Origin: RGIG8244 sp045639325
GTDB taxonomy: Bacteria; Verrucomicrobiota; Lentisphaeria; Victivallales; UBA1829
Direction: 5' to 3'
NCBI GenBank assembly: GCA_045639325.1
Contig: JAZUCU010000048.1
Span: forward strand, 130,939 to 194,938
DNA length: 64,000 nt
In this document: piece by piece, positions 24,815-33,782 of the stretch
How positions within the stretch are numbered: the stretch's first letter is position 1
How the letters are laid out: each line of letters begins with the position of its first letter
Program-made: the position numbers and the translations under genes
The notes under the pieces: generated by a model
Database searches by the model: none
What the model saw: the letters and a program-made list of their open reading frames with translations, nothing else
Told to the model about the DNA's origin: nothing

Positions 24815-27800
24815 ATGAAAAAAATATTGTTCCATCTTTTTCTTGCCGTTTTCAGTTTGACCGTGTTTGCTGCTGAAACGGAATTCGCAGATTTTCGTGC
24901 CAAAGCGAAAAAAGTCGTGCCCCTTTCCGATGCCGACTATAAACTCGGTATGGAGCTCATGGATGCCATGAGAAAACAGGGGATGACAAAGAAACTGGTT
25001 GTCGAAAAACGAAAAATGCTGACGGAACCTGTGCCGTACCGCACGGACCGTCTCTGGTTCTCCCATAAAAAATGGTTTGATCACAATCTTTTTATCTCCA
25101 GAGATATGTGGGAAGATACCCCGTATGTTTTTCAGGAACGCAGTCTCAAGAAAAGTATGGAACTGATCCGTCTTGCCGGATTGGATGGTTTTGTGCCGAT
25201 TCTGGCGCAGGATGATTCTTCCATCCGGTTCAGTGTTGCAGCGGAAAAAGATCCGGATCCTGTCAAATTGCAAATCGTACCCCGGTTGTATTATGGCGGG
25301 ACAGGTCTGAAAGATCATGTGTTGAAAAAGTTCAAATTTCTTGCGGAACGCACCACCTGGAAATTGAATGGTAAGCCGGTTTATCTTTCTTATTATGCGG
25401 ATAAAATCACGCCGGAAAAGAGTCGGGAAATCCTGGCAACTCTCAAAGCCAAAACCGGACATGATTTTGCTTATATTCACGGTGTCGGCTCTTTGCAGGG
25501 GGCAGGGGGCGATCCTTACAATTATTACATCAAGAAACAGGCGGTTCCGGCAACCCTCATGCTCCGGATGTATGACCGTTTGATTCAGTATCTCAATGTA
25601 TGTGATGGCGTTGCATTCCATAACTATTTGCCGAAAAATGACAGCACGCTTTATGCAGAATATTATGAAGATGTCATTCTGCCGCTTTATACTGCCGTTT
25701 GCGCCCGCCCGGAGTTCAACGGCAAAAAGGCGTTCGGACTTCAGGTCATGGCGGGGTATTGCTATTATCTCGGCAGCCAGACCATCAGCCGCGATGGCAC
25801 AAAGACTCTCCGGAAGTATCTGGAACTTTGCAAGAAATATCCGGTGGATGTGCTTTTCTGTTTTGAATGGGATGAAACGAACGAAGATACCTGTCTGGAA
25901 CCCACCGTTTGCAAACCTATGTCCTCCCCGCGTATTCTCCGGTATTACAGCGATCTGCTCAAAGGCAATAAGCCGGCTCCGTTCCCCGGGGACGACCTTT
26001 CTCTGCCGAACCTGATTGTCAGCCATCCGCGTCAATACATTCCCGGCAATGCATTTGATCTGGAAATTCTCAACGTGCCGGATACGGATCAGAAACTGGC
26101 CTATACAGTTGTTGCGGAAATGCTGGATGAAAACGGCAAAGTTCTTTACAAATCCGGCAAACTCAAGTTTGATGCATCGGTTATCCGGGATTATACTTTG
26201 ACCATTCCGGTGGAAAAAGCCTTGCAGGTGCGGGCCATCACGCCCCGTTTGACCATTGATTATAAGGGTAAGAAAATGGTTGTTTCGGATGGACTGCCGT
26301 CATCGGTCATCCGCCCGACGGTGAGCAACGATTACAGCTATCTCTGCACACCGTTGCGCAACCTGCTTTTCCCTGCGAAAGCGAATGTGAAATTTGCGGA
26401 TAACGGCTATTTGCGCGAGCCCATGGTCCGTAAACTCGGTTTGGAAGCCGAACTTTCCTTTCCCGGTCATCCGCTGAATATGGTGGAAGTGGTTCAGAAT
26501 TCCAACGAGATTTATGCGTATGACCCGCAGAATGAATTCCTGCAGAACAATGCGGACCGCCAGCTGTTCCGTCTCAGTACCCATTATCTGAATGCGCCGC
26601 CGTCGCTGAGCATTACAGACTATAAAGTCTCGATCAGCGGTGCACCTTCTGCCGTTTATTTCCAGCCGGAAAAAGGCAAACGCTATAAACAGCACAGCGA
26701 TTACAGCCGGAAATACACTCAGATTCCCTGGACAACGGATCAATTCCGCAAGAGTACCGGTTTCGGGCTCTGGATGGGCTCCACTCTCTTTTCTGTGAAG
26801 AAGTCGGAACTGGATAAAGCGGTGATCACAATCAGCGGTATCCGGAACAGTGGATATCTGAAAGGCAAAACGTTCAGCTGGTCTCTGCCGCTGCGTGATC
26901 TGGGAACTTACGGCATTATCACAAAAATCTTTGAAGATGGCGCACAAGTCGGGGTGGAAACTTTGCATCGTCCGGAACTGCTGCCGCTGCCGCTCAACAA
27001 AGAATCCGTTTCCTTCAAAGCAGACGTGATCAACGACTTCCCGGATGGCGTTATCATGCTCCGTGCGGTATCGAAAGATGGTCGTGTCTGGTGGAGCAAG
27101 CCCTTTATTCCGCAGAAAGATACCAAGAAGAAAACAACGGCGCAGATTTATCATAACAGCCGCGGCTCTGTCAAGACACAGGTCGAGGCAAACCGGATTC
27201 CGGTGCTGCGTTATAACTTTGACCCCAAGGCAGGCGGCAATGTGTTGACCACCGATGCCGGACGTGAATTTTACAGTGCCATCGGCGGTTTGATTCCGAT
27301 TCCGGTCGGTTTTGAAGGCGCAAGTTTCTCTTCTTCCGGCGCTCCGGCGTCGGCAAGATTCGGCATGAGCACCCGTCGTCTCAATCTGCCTGTGCCGGAA
27401 TGGGTGAAACTCCCTGACGGCAAATGGGCATTGGGTTTTGACGGCAAACATGGCAAATACATCAATTTCCCGCCGACTGCTATGCCTCAGCGTTCCGGAT
27501 TCACCATTGATATGGAAGTGAAGCCGGAAGAAGTCCAGCGCGATCAATTCTATTTTGCCCAGTGCGGGCCGGGCTATATTACCGGTATCAAACTGCGGAC
27601 GGAAAATGGAAAGTTCGTTGTCGAATACCGCAACCGCCGTCCGACAAAGAAGGATGCTCCCAGTTTCATTACGGATGTCCATAAAACCAATCTGTCACCA
27701 AAAGAAGGCGAATGGAACAAAATCCGCCTGAGTTACGATACAAAACAGATTACGTTGACCGTGAATGGCAAAAGTGAAAGTTTTGCGCAGACCGGTATGG

Positions 27801-27916
27801 CACAGTGGCTGACTCTTTCCACATTCGGCGGAACGGATCCTGGGAAACCGAAAACGTATTTCTTCAAAGGCTTGCTCCGTGGGCTGACTATTACCCATCA
27901 GGCATTGAAGGATTGA
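24815..27916 (+). CDS. Large secreted GH71/GH99-like protein with C-terminal LamG-like domain
   Basis: A 1033-residue exported protein (signal peptide to about residue 20, cleavage near VFAA-ETE). Residues about 70-390 look like a TIM barrel of the GH71/GH99 type, whose members cut alpha-mannans or alpha-1,3-glucans: LAGLDGFVPIL and YLSYYADKITPE near the start, FCFEWDETNEDT near 355. About 395-500 has a beta-sandwich, the middle is unassigned, and about 860-1030 resembles a concanavalin A/LamG lectin domain (WALGFDGKHGKYINFP, EGEWNKIRLSYD, FFKGLLRGLTI). The family call for the barrel is tentative. It closes the GH2-pseudopilin operon; no strong terminator follows, but a promoter and a long hairpin element do. 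Confidence 0.65.
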   Translation: MKKILFHLFLAVFSLTVFAAETEFADFRAKAKKVVPLSDADYKLGMELMDAMRKQGMTKKLVVEKRKMLTEPVPYRTDRLWFSHKKWFDHNLFISRDMWEDTPYVFQERSLKKSMELIRLAGLDGFVPILAQDDSSIRFSVAAEKDPDPVKLQIVPRLYYGGTGLKDHVLKKFKFLAERTTWKLNGKPVYLSYYADKITPEKSREILATLKAKTGHDFAYIHGVGSLQGAGGDPYNYYIKKQAVPATLMLRMYDRLIQYLNVCDGVAFHNYLPKNDSTLYAEYYEDVILPLYTAVCARPEFNGKKAFGLQVMAGYCYYLGSQTISRDGTKTLRKYLELCKKYPVDVLFCFEWDETNEDTCLEPTVCKPMSSPRILRYYSDLLKGNKPAPFPGDDLSLPNLIVSHPRQYIPGNAFDLEILNVPDTDQKLAYTVVAEMLDENGKVLYKSGKLKFDASVIRDYTLTIPVEKALQVRAITPRLTIDYKGKKMVVSDGLPSSVIRPTVSNDYSYLCTPLRNLLFPAKANVKFADNGYLREPMVRKLGLEAELSFPGHPLNMVEVVQNSNEIYAYDPQNEFLQNNADRQLFRLSTHYLNAPPSLSITDYKVSISGAPSAVYFQPEKGKRYKQHSDYSRKYTQIPWTTDQFRKSTGFGLWMGSTLFSVKKSELDKAVITISGIRNSGYLKGKTFSWSLPLRDLGTYGIITKIFEDGAQVGVETLHRPELLPLPLNKESVSFKADVINDFPDGVIMLRAVSKDGRVWWSKPFIPQKDTKKKTTAQIYHNSRGSVKTQVEANRIPVLRYNFDPKAGGNVLTTDAGREFYSAIGGLIPIPVGFEGASFSSSGAPASARFGMSTRRLNLPVPEWVKLPDGKWALGFDGKHGKYINFPPTAMPQRSGFTIDMEVKPEEVQRDQFYFAQCGPGYITGIKLRTENGKFVVEYRNRRPTKKDAPSFITDVHKTNLSPKEGEWNKIRLSYDTKQITLTVNGKSESFAQTGMAQWLTLSTFGGTDPGKPKTYFFKGLLRGLTITHQALKD

Positions 27917-27954
27917 ATTATAGGATTTTTTTGCAATAAATATGTTTGTGGATA

Positions 27955-27983
27955 TTGAAAACGCCGCATTGACAGAGTATATT
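27955..27983 (+). promoter_or_regulatory. Promoter directly before the long-hairpin element
   Basis: TTGAAA (27955-27960), 17-base spacer, TATATT (27978-27983). The predicted start, near 27990, lies just before the hairpin at 27995. Confidence 0.55.
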
Positions 27984-27994
27984 ACCGGATAATA

Positions 27995-28161
27995 TGAGGC
28001 AATTTCAAAAGTCTTCAAAAATGCCTGAATACTCTTGTTGAGATCTGAAAACGGAGCGTTTGAGGTGGTTACCCACTGGGTAGCCACGCACAAACTACCA
28101 TTTCCATCTCTTCAACAATCCTTTTTCAGTCAAATTCTGCCGGACTTTTGAAATTACCTCA
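27995..28161 (+). ncRNA. 167-base long-hairpin element, candidate structured RNA (6S-like) or MITE
   Basis: The stretch is one large imperfect inverted repeat. Its ends TGAGGCAATTTCAAAAGTC (27995-28013) and GACTTTTGAAATTACCTCA (28143-28161) pair with one mismatch. Next come about 21 and 24 weakly paired bases on the two sides (28014-28034, 28119-28142), then an irregular stem (TTGTTGA with TCAACAA, GAAA with TTTC, GTTTG with CAAAC) and an apical stem GTGGTTACCCA/TGGGTAGCCAC around 28076. Closing stem, central bubble and long apical stem in about 170 bases is the layout of 6S RNA, the sigma70-polymerase regulator. A promoter lies just upstream. No open frame of note. A mobile MITE with terminal inverted repeats would look similar; no target duplication is evident. 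Confidence 0.4.
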
Positions 28162-28201
28162 AGATAACTTTTTATTGATTTCTTAAAGAAAGGATTTGAC
28201 A

Positions 28202-28987
28202 ATGAAAGTTTTTTCTCTGATCATGAGTGCTCTTGCTGCTGTTATGCTGCTTGCCGGTTGCGGCGATAACAAAAGCGTAAACAATGCAAAGAAATTCACC
28301 GTTGGCTTTGATGCCGATTTTCCGCCTTACGGCTATGTTGAAAATGGTGTGATGAAAGGTTTTGACCTGGATCTTGCCCGGGAAGTTGCAAAACGCAATC
28401 AATGGGAAATTGTACTGAAGCCGATCAACTGGGATTCCAAAGATATGGAACTCAATTCCGGCTCCATTGATTGCATCTGGAACGGTTTCACCATCAACGG
28501 CAGAGAAAATGCTTATGAATGGTCTGAACCCTATGTGGATAACAGTCAGGTGGTTCTGGTCAAAAAATCTTCCAAAATCACAAAACTTGCAGATTTGAAA
28601 GATAAAATTGTTGCTGTTCAGACCGATACCCCGGTTCAGAAAGCTCTGTCCCCGAAAGGCAAACGCGAAGCATTGGGTAAATCCTTCAAACGTATGATTG
28701 TTACACCGAACTATAACAATGCCATTATGGAACTGGAAGCCGGTTCCGTTGATGCAGTTGCTATGGATATCGGTGTTGCAAAATTGAAAGCCGCACAGAA
28801 TAAAGCATTGGTCATTCTGCCTGAAACCGTTATCACCGAAAAATATGGTATCGGTTTCAAGAAAGGCAATACTGTCCTGCGCGATGCCGTTCAGAAAACT
28901 TTGAAAGAAATGGTTGCTGACGGAACTGCAAAAACAATTTCCGCAAAATATTTCAACGGGCAGGATGTCCTGATTATCAAACCCTGA
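28202..28987 (+). CDS. Amino acid ABC transporter substrate-binding lipoprotein
   Basis: A 261-residue extracytoplasmic solute-binding protein (family 3). The ATG at 28202 has GAAAGGA seven bases before it. The signal peptide ends in LLAGC with Cys at residue 20, a lipobox, so the protein is lipid-anchored. FTVGFDADFPPYGYVENG and GFDLDLAREVAKR are the usual start of domain 1, and DCIWNGFTINGRE and AVQTDTPVQK the binding-cleft segments of polar amino acid binding proteins. The permease and ATPase genes follow at once. The ligand, perhaps an amino acid or its derivative, cannot be named from sequence alone. Confidence 0.92.
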   Translation: MKVFSLIMSALAAVMLLAGCGDNKSVNNAKKFTVGFDADFPPYGYVENGVMKGFDLDLAREVAKRNQWEIVLKPINWDSKDMELNSGSIDCIWNGFTINGRENAYEWSEPYVDNSQVVLVKKSSKITKLADLKDKIVAVQTDTPVQKALSPKGKREALGKSFKRMIVTPNYNNAIMELEAGSVDAVAMDIGVAKLKAAQNKALVILPETVITEKYGIGFKKGNTVLRDAVQKTLKEMVADGTAKTISAKYFNGQDVLIIKP

Positions 28988-29000
28988 TACGGCGGAATTT

Positions 29001-29651
29001 ATGGACTACGGCTATATGTTCAGAGCCTTGTTGGAAGGCTTTGGTATTTCTACTCTTATTTTTGTGTTGACGCTACTTTTTGCGTTGCCGCTCGGCTTGC
29101 TGATTGCATTCGGGCGCATGTCAAAAATAGCAGTGGTACGCTGGATTTTCCAGATTTACATCTCCATCATGCGCGGAACGCCGTTGATGCTTCAGCTGTT
29201 GATCTGCTTTTTCGGCCCGTACTATGTGTTCGGTATGACATTGCACAGCAACTACCGTTTTATTGCTGTTATCATTGCCTTCTCTTTGAACTATGCCGCT
29301 TATTTTGCCGAAATTTACCGGGCGGGGATCGAATCCATCGCACGCGGTCAGTATGAGGCTGCGAATGTGTTGGGATATACTCCTGTTCAAACCTTTTTCC
29401 GGATTATTTTTCCTCAGGTTTTCAAACGTATTCTGCCTCCGTTGACCAATGAAGCGATTACTCTGGTGAAAGATACTTCCCTTGCGTTTTCTCTTTCCGT
29501 TTTGGAAATGTTCACCATTGCCAAACAGATTGCAAGTGCACATGCCACCATGATCCCCTTTGTGGTTGCCGGTGTCTTTTATTACGTATTCAATTTCCTG
29601 GTTGCCTCCGGAATGGGATATCTGGAAAAACGCATGAATTATTATCGTTGA
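29001..29651 (+). CDS. Polar amino acid ABC transporter permease (HisM/GlnP type)
   Basis: A 216-residue inner-membrane permease with about five hydrophobic segments. RGTPLMLQLLICFFGPYYV near residue 54 and the EAA loop region (SIARGQYEAANVLGYTPVQTFF, about residues 112-133, with the conserved Gly in LGYTP) contact the ATPase. The end (MGYLEKRMNYY) is also typical. It starts 13 bases after the binding protein and is followed by the ATPase gene. Only one permease is encoded, so a homodimer is expected. Confidence 0.92.
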   Translation: MDYGYMFRALLEGFGISTLIFVLTLLFALPLGLLIAFGRMSKIAVVRWIFQIYISIMRGTPLMLQLLICFFGPYYVFGMTLHSNYRFIAVIIAFSLNYAAYFAEIYRAGIESIARGQYEAANVLGYTPVQTFFRIIFPQVFKRILPPLTNEAITLVKDTSLAFSLSVLEMFTIAKQIASAHATMIPFVVAGVFYYVFNFLVASGMGYLEKRMNYYR

Positions 29652-29660
29652 GGTATGCCC

Positions 29661-30419
29661 ATGAATGATGTTGTGACAATTACCAATTTTTCCAAACGGT
29701 TCGGTGACTTGCAGGTCTTGCGGGATATTTCTCTCTCGGTCAAGCAGGGCGAAATCATATCCATCATCGGGCCCTCCGGTTCCGGTAAATCCACCTTGCT
29801 GCGTTGTGCCGCCATGCTGGAAAAAGCGGACAGCGGAAATCTTGCGTACGGCGATATTTCCGTAATGGAAAACGGCGTGTATTCTTCCAAAGAAAATCTG
29901 AAAGCGGCACGCAACCGGTTCGGGCTTGTCTTCCAGAACTTCAATCTGTTTCCTCATTATTCCGTTATGCGGAATATTATCGACGCTCCTCTCTGTGTGC
30001 AGAAACGGAAGAAGAGCGAAGTCGTAGCCGAAGCCAAAGAATTGTTGAAGAAAATGGGATTGGAAGATCGTGCCGATGCCTATCCCTGTCAGCTTTCCGG
30101 CGGTCAGCAGCAGCGTGTCTCGATCGTCCGTGCTCTGGCAATGAAGCCGGATATTCTTTTCTTTGATGAACCCACATCTGCTCTTGACCCGGAATTGACC
30201 GGTGAAATCCTGAAAGTGATCCGTCAGCTTGCGGAAGAACACATGACAATGGTCATTGTCACTCACGAAATCAACTTTGCCCGGAATGTATCCGACCGGA
30301 TCATTTTCATGGCCGACGGTGTGATTGTGGAAGAAGGCCCGGCGGCGGATTTGATTGATAATCCCAAGAACGAACGGACGAAAGCCTTCCTTGCCAATAT
30401 CAGCAAAGACCGGGATTGA
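29661..30419 (+). CDS. Polar amino acid ABC transporter ATP-binding protein (GlnQ type)
   Basis: A 252-residue ATPase. The start at 29661 is preferred over the ATG at 29655, because GAGG lies immediately before the latter. Walker A is GPSGSGKST near residue 38, the Q-loop is VFQNFNLFPHYS, the signature LSGGQQQRVSIVRAL near 138, Walker B LFFDEPTSALD near 162 and the switch His in VTHEINFA near 200. It powers import with the upstream permease and lipoprotein in the cytoplasm. Complete, normal length. Confidence 0.93.
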   Translation: MNDVVTITNFSKRFGDLQVLRDISLSVKQGEIISIIGPSGSGKSTLLRCAAMLEKADSGNLAYGDISVMENGVYSSKENLKAARNRFGLVFQNFNLFPHYSVMRNIIDAPLCVQKRKKSEVVAEAKELLKKMGLEDRADAYPCQLSGGQQQRVSIVRALAMKPDILFFDEPTSALDPELTGEILKVIRQLAEEHMTMVIVTHEINFARNVSDRIIFMADGVIVEEGPAADLIDNPKNERTKAFLANISKDRD

Positions 30420-30444
30420 GCTTTTTCTTTGATTATGATGTATT

Positions 30445-30462
30445 ACCTGTCAAAGAACAGGT
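30445..30462. terminator. Weak stem-loop after the ABC transporter operon
   Basis: ACCTGT-CAAAGA-ACAGGT, a 6-base perfect stem without a following T-run. It may mark the transcript end, but could also be a chance repeat. Confidence 0.3.
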
Positions 30463-30520
30463 GGCGTTGTGCCGTGATTTCAAATTTACAAAAAAGCTGT
30501 CATAATTTCTTCAAAAATAT

Positions 30521-30549
30521 TTGAATTTTATAAGAAATTATGCTATAGT
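30521..30549 (+). promoter_or_regulatory. Promoter of the DUF4838-MFS operon
   Basis: TTGAAT (30521-30526), 17-base spacer ending in TGC, TATAGT (30544-30549), 37 bases before the ATG. Confidence 0.6.
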
Positions 30550-30586
30550 TCAGGCATCTTGAAATAAAATTTGAAGGTTATACATT

Positions 30587-32380
30587 ATGATCAGAATCGG
30601 CAACCTTGTTTTGAATGGAATCTGTTACCGTAAAGCGGATACGGAACTGATTACTTATGCCTGCAGTGAATTGCAAAAATATTTGCAGCTTATCACCGGA
30701 GAAAAACTTGAAATCTTCGATGCGGATGCGCGTCCTGCAGATAGAGCGGAACATTGTTTTCTTCTGGAAATTTCTCCGGATGGATACACCATCAATACGT
30801 ATGACCGGATCCGGCTGTTTCTGCAGGATGGCGATTTGATTCTGCGCGGGGAAAACAATGTCAGCATTCTCTATGCGGTATATGATTTCCTGAAAGAATT
30901 TGCCAATGTTGCCTTTTATGCGCCGGGTAAAGAATTTGAATATGTGGAATCCCGCAGCGAACTCATTCTCGATGAAAGCCGGTTCCCCTTTGAAAAAGGT
31001 TCCGCCACCGCCATTCGCGACTTTGTCAACCGGACGAACTCCCGTGATGTTATGTCCTTTGCCGTGAAGAACCGTGTCAACACCATGTTGGGCTGCGGTC
31101 CCTGGCGTGATGGTTCCGATTTATGCAGCAAAGTCAACGGCGCATTGATCCATTCTTTCGGCTTGAAAGTGCGTGGTCCCGGTCATAGCTGGAAGCATTT
31201 TGTGCCGGACGCTTCTCTTTTTGAAACGCACAGCGAATATTTCCCGCTGATCAATGGCAAACGTACCATCAATGGCCGCACTTGCTGTTTTTCAAATCCG
31301 GAAGCACGGAAGATCTTCATGGATAAATTGCGCGCCTATTTGAAAGCACATCCTTATTGGGATATCTTTGCATTCTGGGCGGAAGATATTCCGGATAGAA
31401 TTTATTGCGATTGCGAAGAATGCCGGAAAAAGAGTACGGAAGACTGGTATTTCCAGTTGTGTCAGGAAGCAGCCCAGATTCTGCATGAAGAACTGCCGGA
31501 TGCCATTTTTGAAATGATCGTTTATCATGCCACACTCAACCCGCCGACGGGCCCCCGCAAATTCTTCCTCGACGGGGAAAAGATGCTGGTCGATTTCTGT
31601 TTCAACAATGCGCGAGACCTGTATCATCCGCTGTATGAAGAAACCAATGCAAGCCGCCGCGTGTGCGAAATTTACCGTTCCTGGCGCGACTTCCTTGACA
31701 AGAGTTCCTATCGCGGCAAGATGATTCTGATGGAATATTATAACTTGTGCGAAGCTCCCAACAGTGGCCCCTGCGGCAGAGCGTTGCTGTGGCCTATGGA
31801 TGTGATTCAGAAAGACGTGCAATTTTATTTGCGGGAAGGGATCACAGCATTGGGCGCATTCACCGGCTTTGACCGGTTGGCATTCCCGACGCCTTTGCGT
31901 TTGTGGATGTTCCTGCAGCTCTGGAGCAATCCGGAACTGGATCTGGAAGCGGTCAAGAAAGAATTCTATCAGCGTTATTTCGGCAACGATGCGTATGAGC
32001 AGGTGATGAATTATATTACCCGTTTTGAACAGGAAATGTTCCGGGAAGCTTCCCCGGAAAATATTGCTGATTTGAAGAACTGCCTTGAACTCCTCGCCGG
32101 TTTGGAAGGGGAACGGATTGACATTTTGCGGATTCATCATGAATATTCTGTTACACTCAAAGAAGTCTTTTATTCCTGGATTCAGAAAGATCGGGCGGCG
32201 TTCGATGAAGCGGTTATACGCTGGAGAAGTTTCCCGGAACGTCATGCCCGTCTGCTTTCCGCTTATACTGCACCGTTCCCCCTGCTGTGGTACGAATACT
32301 GGTGCAGCAGCAAAATCGGACTCAACCGGTTTGATGAATGGATTGAATTAACGGAAGAACGGAAAAAGATGTGGTTGTAA
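30587..32380 (+). CDS. DUF4838 family enzyme, alpha-glucuronidase-like, cytoplasmic
   Basis: A 597-residue protein. The N-terminal 110 residues look like the small domain that precedes the barrel in alpha-glucuronidases and hexosaminidases (YACSELQKYLQLITGEKLEIF, split here by variable residues; RGENNVSILYAVYDFLKE). The remainder is DUF4838, a TIM-barrel family in gut and marine glycan degraders, with the metal-type cluster YCDCEEC near residue 274. It has no signal peptide, unlike its secreted relative at 40716. The MFS transporter gene starts one base after its stop codon, so the pair may import and process one oligosaccharide. No activity is established for the family as far as I know. Confidence 0.78.
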   Translation: MIRIGNLVLNGICYRKADTELITYACSELQKYLQLITGEKLEIFDADARPADRAEHCFLLEISPDGYTINTYDRIRLFLQDGDLILRGENNVSILYAVYDFLKEFANVAFYAPGKEFEYVESRSELILDESRFPFEKGSATAIRDFVNRTNSRDVMSFAVKNRVNTMLGCGPWRDGSDLCSKVNGALIHSFGLKVRGPGHSWKHFVPDASLFETHSEYFPLINGKRTINGRTCCFSNPEARKIFMDKLRAYLKAHPYWDIFAFWAEDIPDRIYCDCEECRKKSTEDWYFQLCQEAAQILHEELPDAIFEMIVYHATLNPPTGPRKFFLDGEKMLVDFCFNNARDLYHPLYEETNASRRVCEIYRSWRDFLDKSSYRGKMILMEYYNLCEAPNSGPCGRALLWPMDVIQKDVQFYLREGITALGAFTGFDRLAFPTPLRLWMFLQLWSNPELDLEAVKKEFYQRYFGNDAYEQVMNYITRFEQEMFREASPENIADLKNCLELLAGLEGERIDILRIHHEYSVTLKEVFYSWIQKDRAAFDEAVIRWRSFPERHARLLSAYTAPFPLLWYEYWCSSKIGLNRFDEWIELTEERKKMWL

Positions 32381-32381
32381 G

Positions 32382-33656
32382 ATGAACTCATCTGTATTTC
32401 TTAATGCCAAAGCCAAACGTTTTGCCGGCAATCTCGCTACGCTTTCCAGTTGTTGCGGCGTGACTGGTGAAACGGTTCTGGCTGACAGTGCCGTTATCAT
32501 GATCTTTGCCGCCGCATTGGGGGCAAGTGATATGTTGTCGCTCATCTCCACCTCCATGCTGCCGTTTTTCAATGGCCTGCTCATTCTTCCCGGAGCTTTG
32601 CTTGCGGTCAAGATGGGGCAGCGCCGGATGATTCTGACGGCTTGCGGTGCAGCGACCTGTGCCTATCTGCTGGCTTGTTGTGCTCCGTTTTTCGGCAGGT
32701 ATGCCGTGGCGGCGTTGTTGGGTGCAATCCTGTTATTCACTCTGTGCACGCCCGGATTTATTGCCTGCTGGAATCCGCTTCTGGATTCGTTTCTGACAGC
32801 GGAAGAACGTGTACCGTTTCTGGGTAAGATGCGTTTTCTGCATCAGGCGAGTGCTATCGGCTTTCTGTTTCTGACCGGCTTTCTGATTGGGAAAAATCCC
32901 GGCATTGTTGAATTGCAGATCGTACTTCTGCTTGGTGCGATTATTTTCTCCGGCAGAATGTTTGCGATCATGTTCATTCCCACCTTCGGCAATACGCAAA
33001 GTGCGGCGCCGGAGTGGAAGAAGAGTTTCCGCGCGATTCTTGCGGATAAAGGTTTATTTCTGTTTGGACTTTATCAATTTCTGCTGAATTTGATGCTGTA
33101 TGCCTCTATCCCGGTGGCGATTCTGTATATGAAAAATCACTTGCGTCTTTCCGGTAATATGGTCATTCTGATTTCCAATGCCGGATTGGTCGGGATGTTA
33201 TGCGGTTACCTGATTGCGAACCGGTTAAAGAACCGTGTTTCTATGCGTCAGGCATTTATTTTTCTGCATGTGATATCCATTGTTCTGACCCTGGCATTGT
33301 GTTTTATTCAGAGTCCGGCATTGACAGAAATGTGTATTTTTGCGGCATTGCTCTGGGGGTTGGGTGCGGTGATTGCGGCAAGCAGTGTTTACTGTTCTGC
33401 GGAAACGATGGCATTGGCTGTGCCGGATCATAAAGTGGTGACGATGGCGTGGAGTTGTGCATTCTTCTATTGCGGCTGCGGCTGTTCCCGTTTGTTTTCC
33501 TCTTTTCTGCTGCACAGCGAAACATTCAAAAGCGGCGAGCTTTGGAAGTGCATCTCGACAACTTTCCCTTCCTACAGTATGTTGTTCCTTCTGTATGGGG
33601 TTCTGCTGATTCCGCTGCTGCTGCTTTTGTATCGGATTCCAGCTGTAAAAAAGTGA
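32382..33656 (+). CDS. MFS transporter
   Basis: A 424-residue membrane protein with about 11-12 hydrophobic segments. It starts one base after the DUF4838 stop codon, so translation is probably coupled. A short loop after the second segment (AVKMGQRRMIL) resembles the MFS motif A region, and a long charged central loop (FGNTQSAAPEWKKSF) separates the two halves, as expected for the major facilitator superfamily. The family moves sugars, drugs and other solutes by cation symport or antiport. Context suggests a sugar or oligosaccharide importer, which is inference. A small broken gene follows 32 bases downstream. Confidence 0.8.
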   Translation: MNSSVFLNAKAKRFAGNLATLSSCCGVTGETVLADSAVIMIFAAALGASDMLSLISTSMLPFFNGLLILPGALLAVKMGQRRMILTACGAATCAYLLACCAPFFGRYAVAALLGAILLFTLCTPGFIACWNPLLDSFLTAEERVPFLGKMRFLHQASAIGFLFLTGFLIGKNPGIVELQIVLLLGAIIFSGRMFAIMFIPTFGNTQSAAPEWKKSFRAILADKGLFLFGLYQFLLNLMLYASIPVAILYMKNHLRLSGNMVILISNAGLVGMLCGYLIANRLKNRVSMRQAFIFLHVISIVLTLALCFIQSPALTEMCIFAALLWGLGAVIAASSVYCSAETMALAVPDHKVVTMAWSCAFFYCGCGCSRLFSSFLLHSETFKSGELWKCISTTFPSYSMLFLLYGVLLIPLLLLLYRIPAVKK

Positions 33657-33688
33657 AATAAAAGAAAAATAAAGGAATATGGGATAGG

Positions 33689-33775
33689 ATGAAATTTACC
33701 GGATTTGAGCATGGTATGGGGATCGGCGGATGGCTTACAAACCACCAACGCTTCCATAAACTGAAATTCCGGTAA
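33689..33775 (+). pseudogene. Stump of a GH5-type glycoside hydrolase gene
   Basis: A 28-codon frame with an AAAGGA site upstream. Its product begins MKFTGFEHGMGIGGWLTN, which looks like the start of GH5-type cellulase-like enzymes, where a GxNxGGWL segment opens the barrel. After RFHKLKFR the frame stops with TAA, eight bases before the end of mtnA. A complete enzyme would need about 350 residues. It lies in the same direction after the DUF4838 and MFS genes, so it may be the remnant of a third operon gene, truncated by deletion when the present mtnA border formed. A chance small frame cannot be excluded. Confidence 0.45.
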
Positions 33776-33782
33776 AGTCTGA

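Noticed and set aside
28202..30419. Reading the ABC transporter as a sugar importer because of the neighbourhood
   Set aside because: Binding protein, single permease and ATPase all have polar amino acid (HisJ/HisM/GlnQ type) motifs, not those of sugar transporters.
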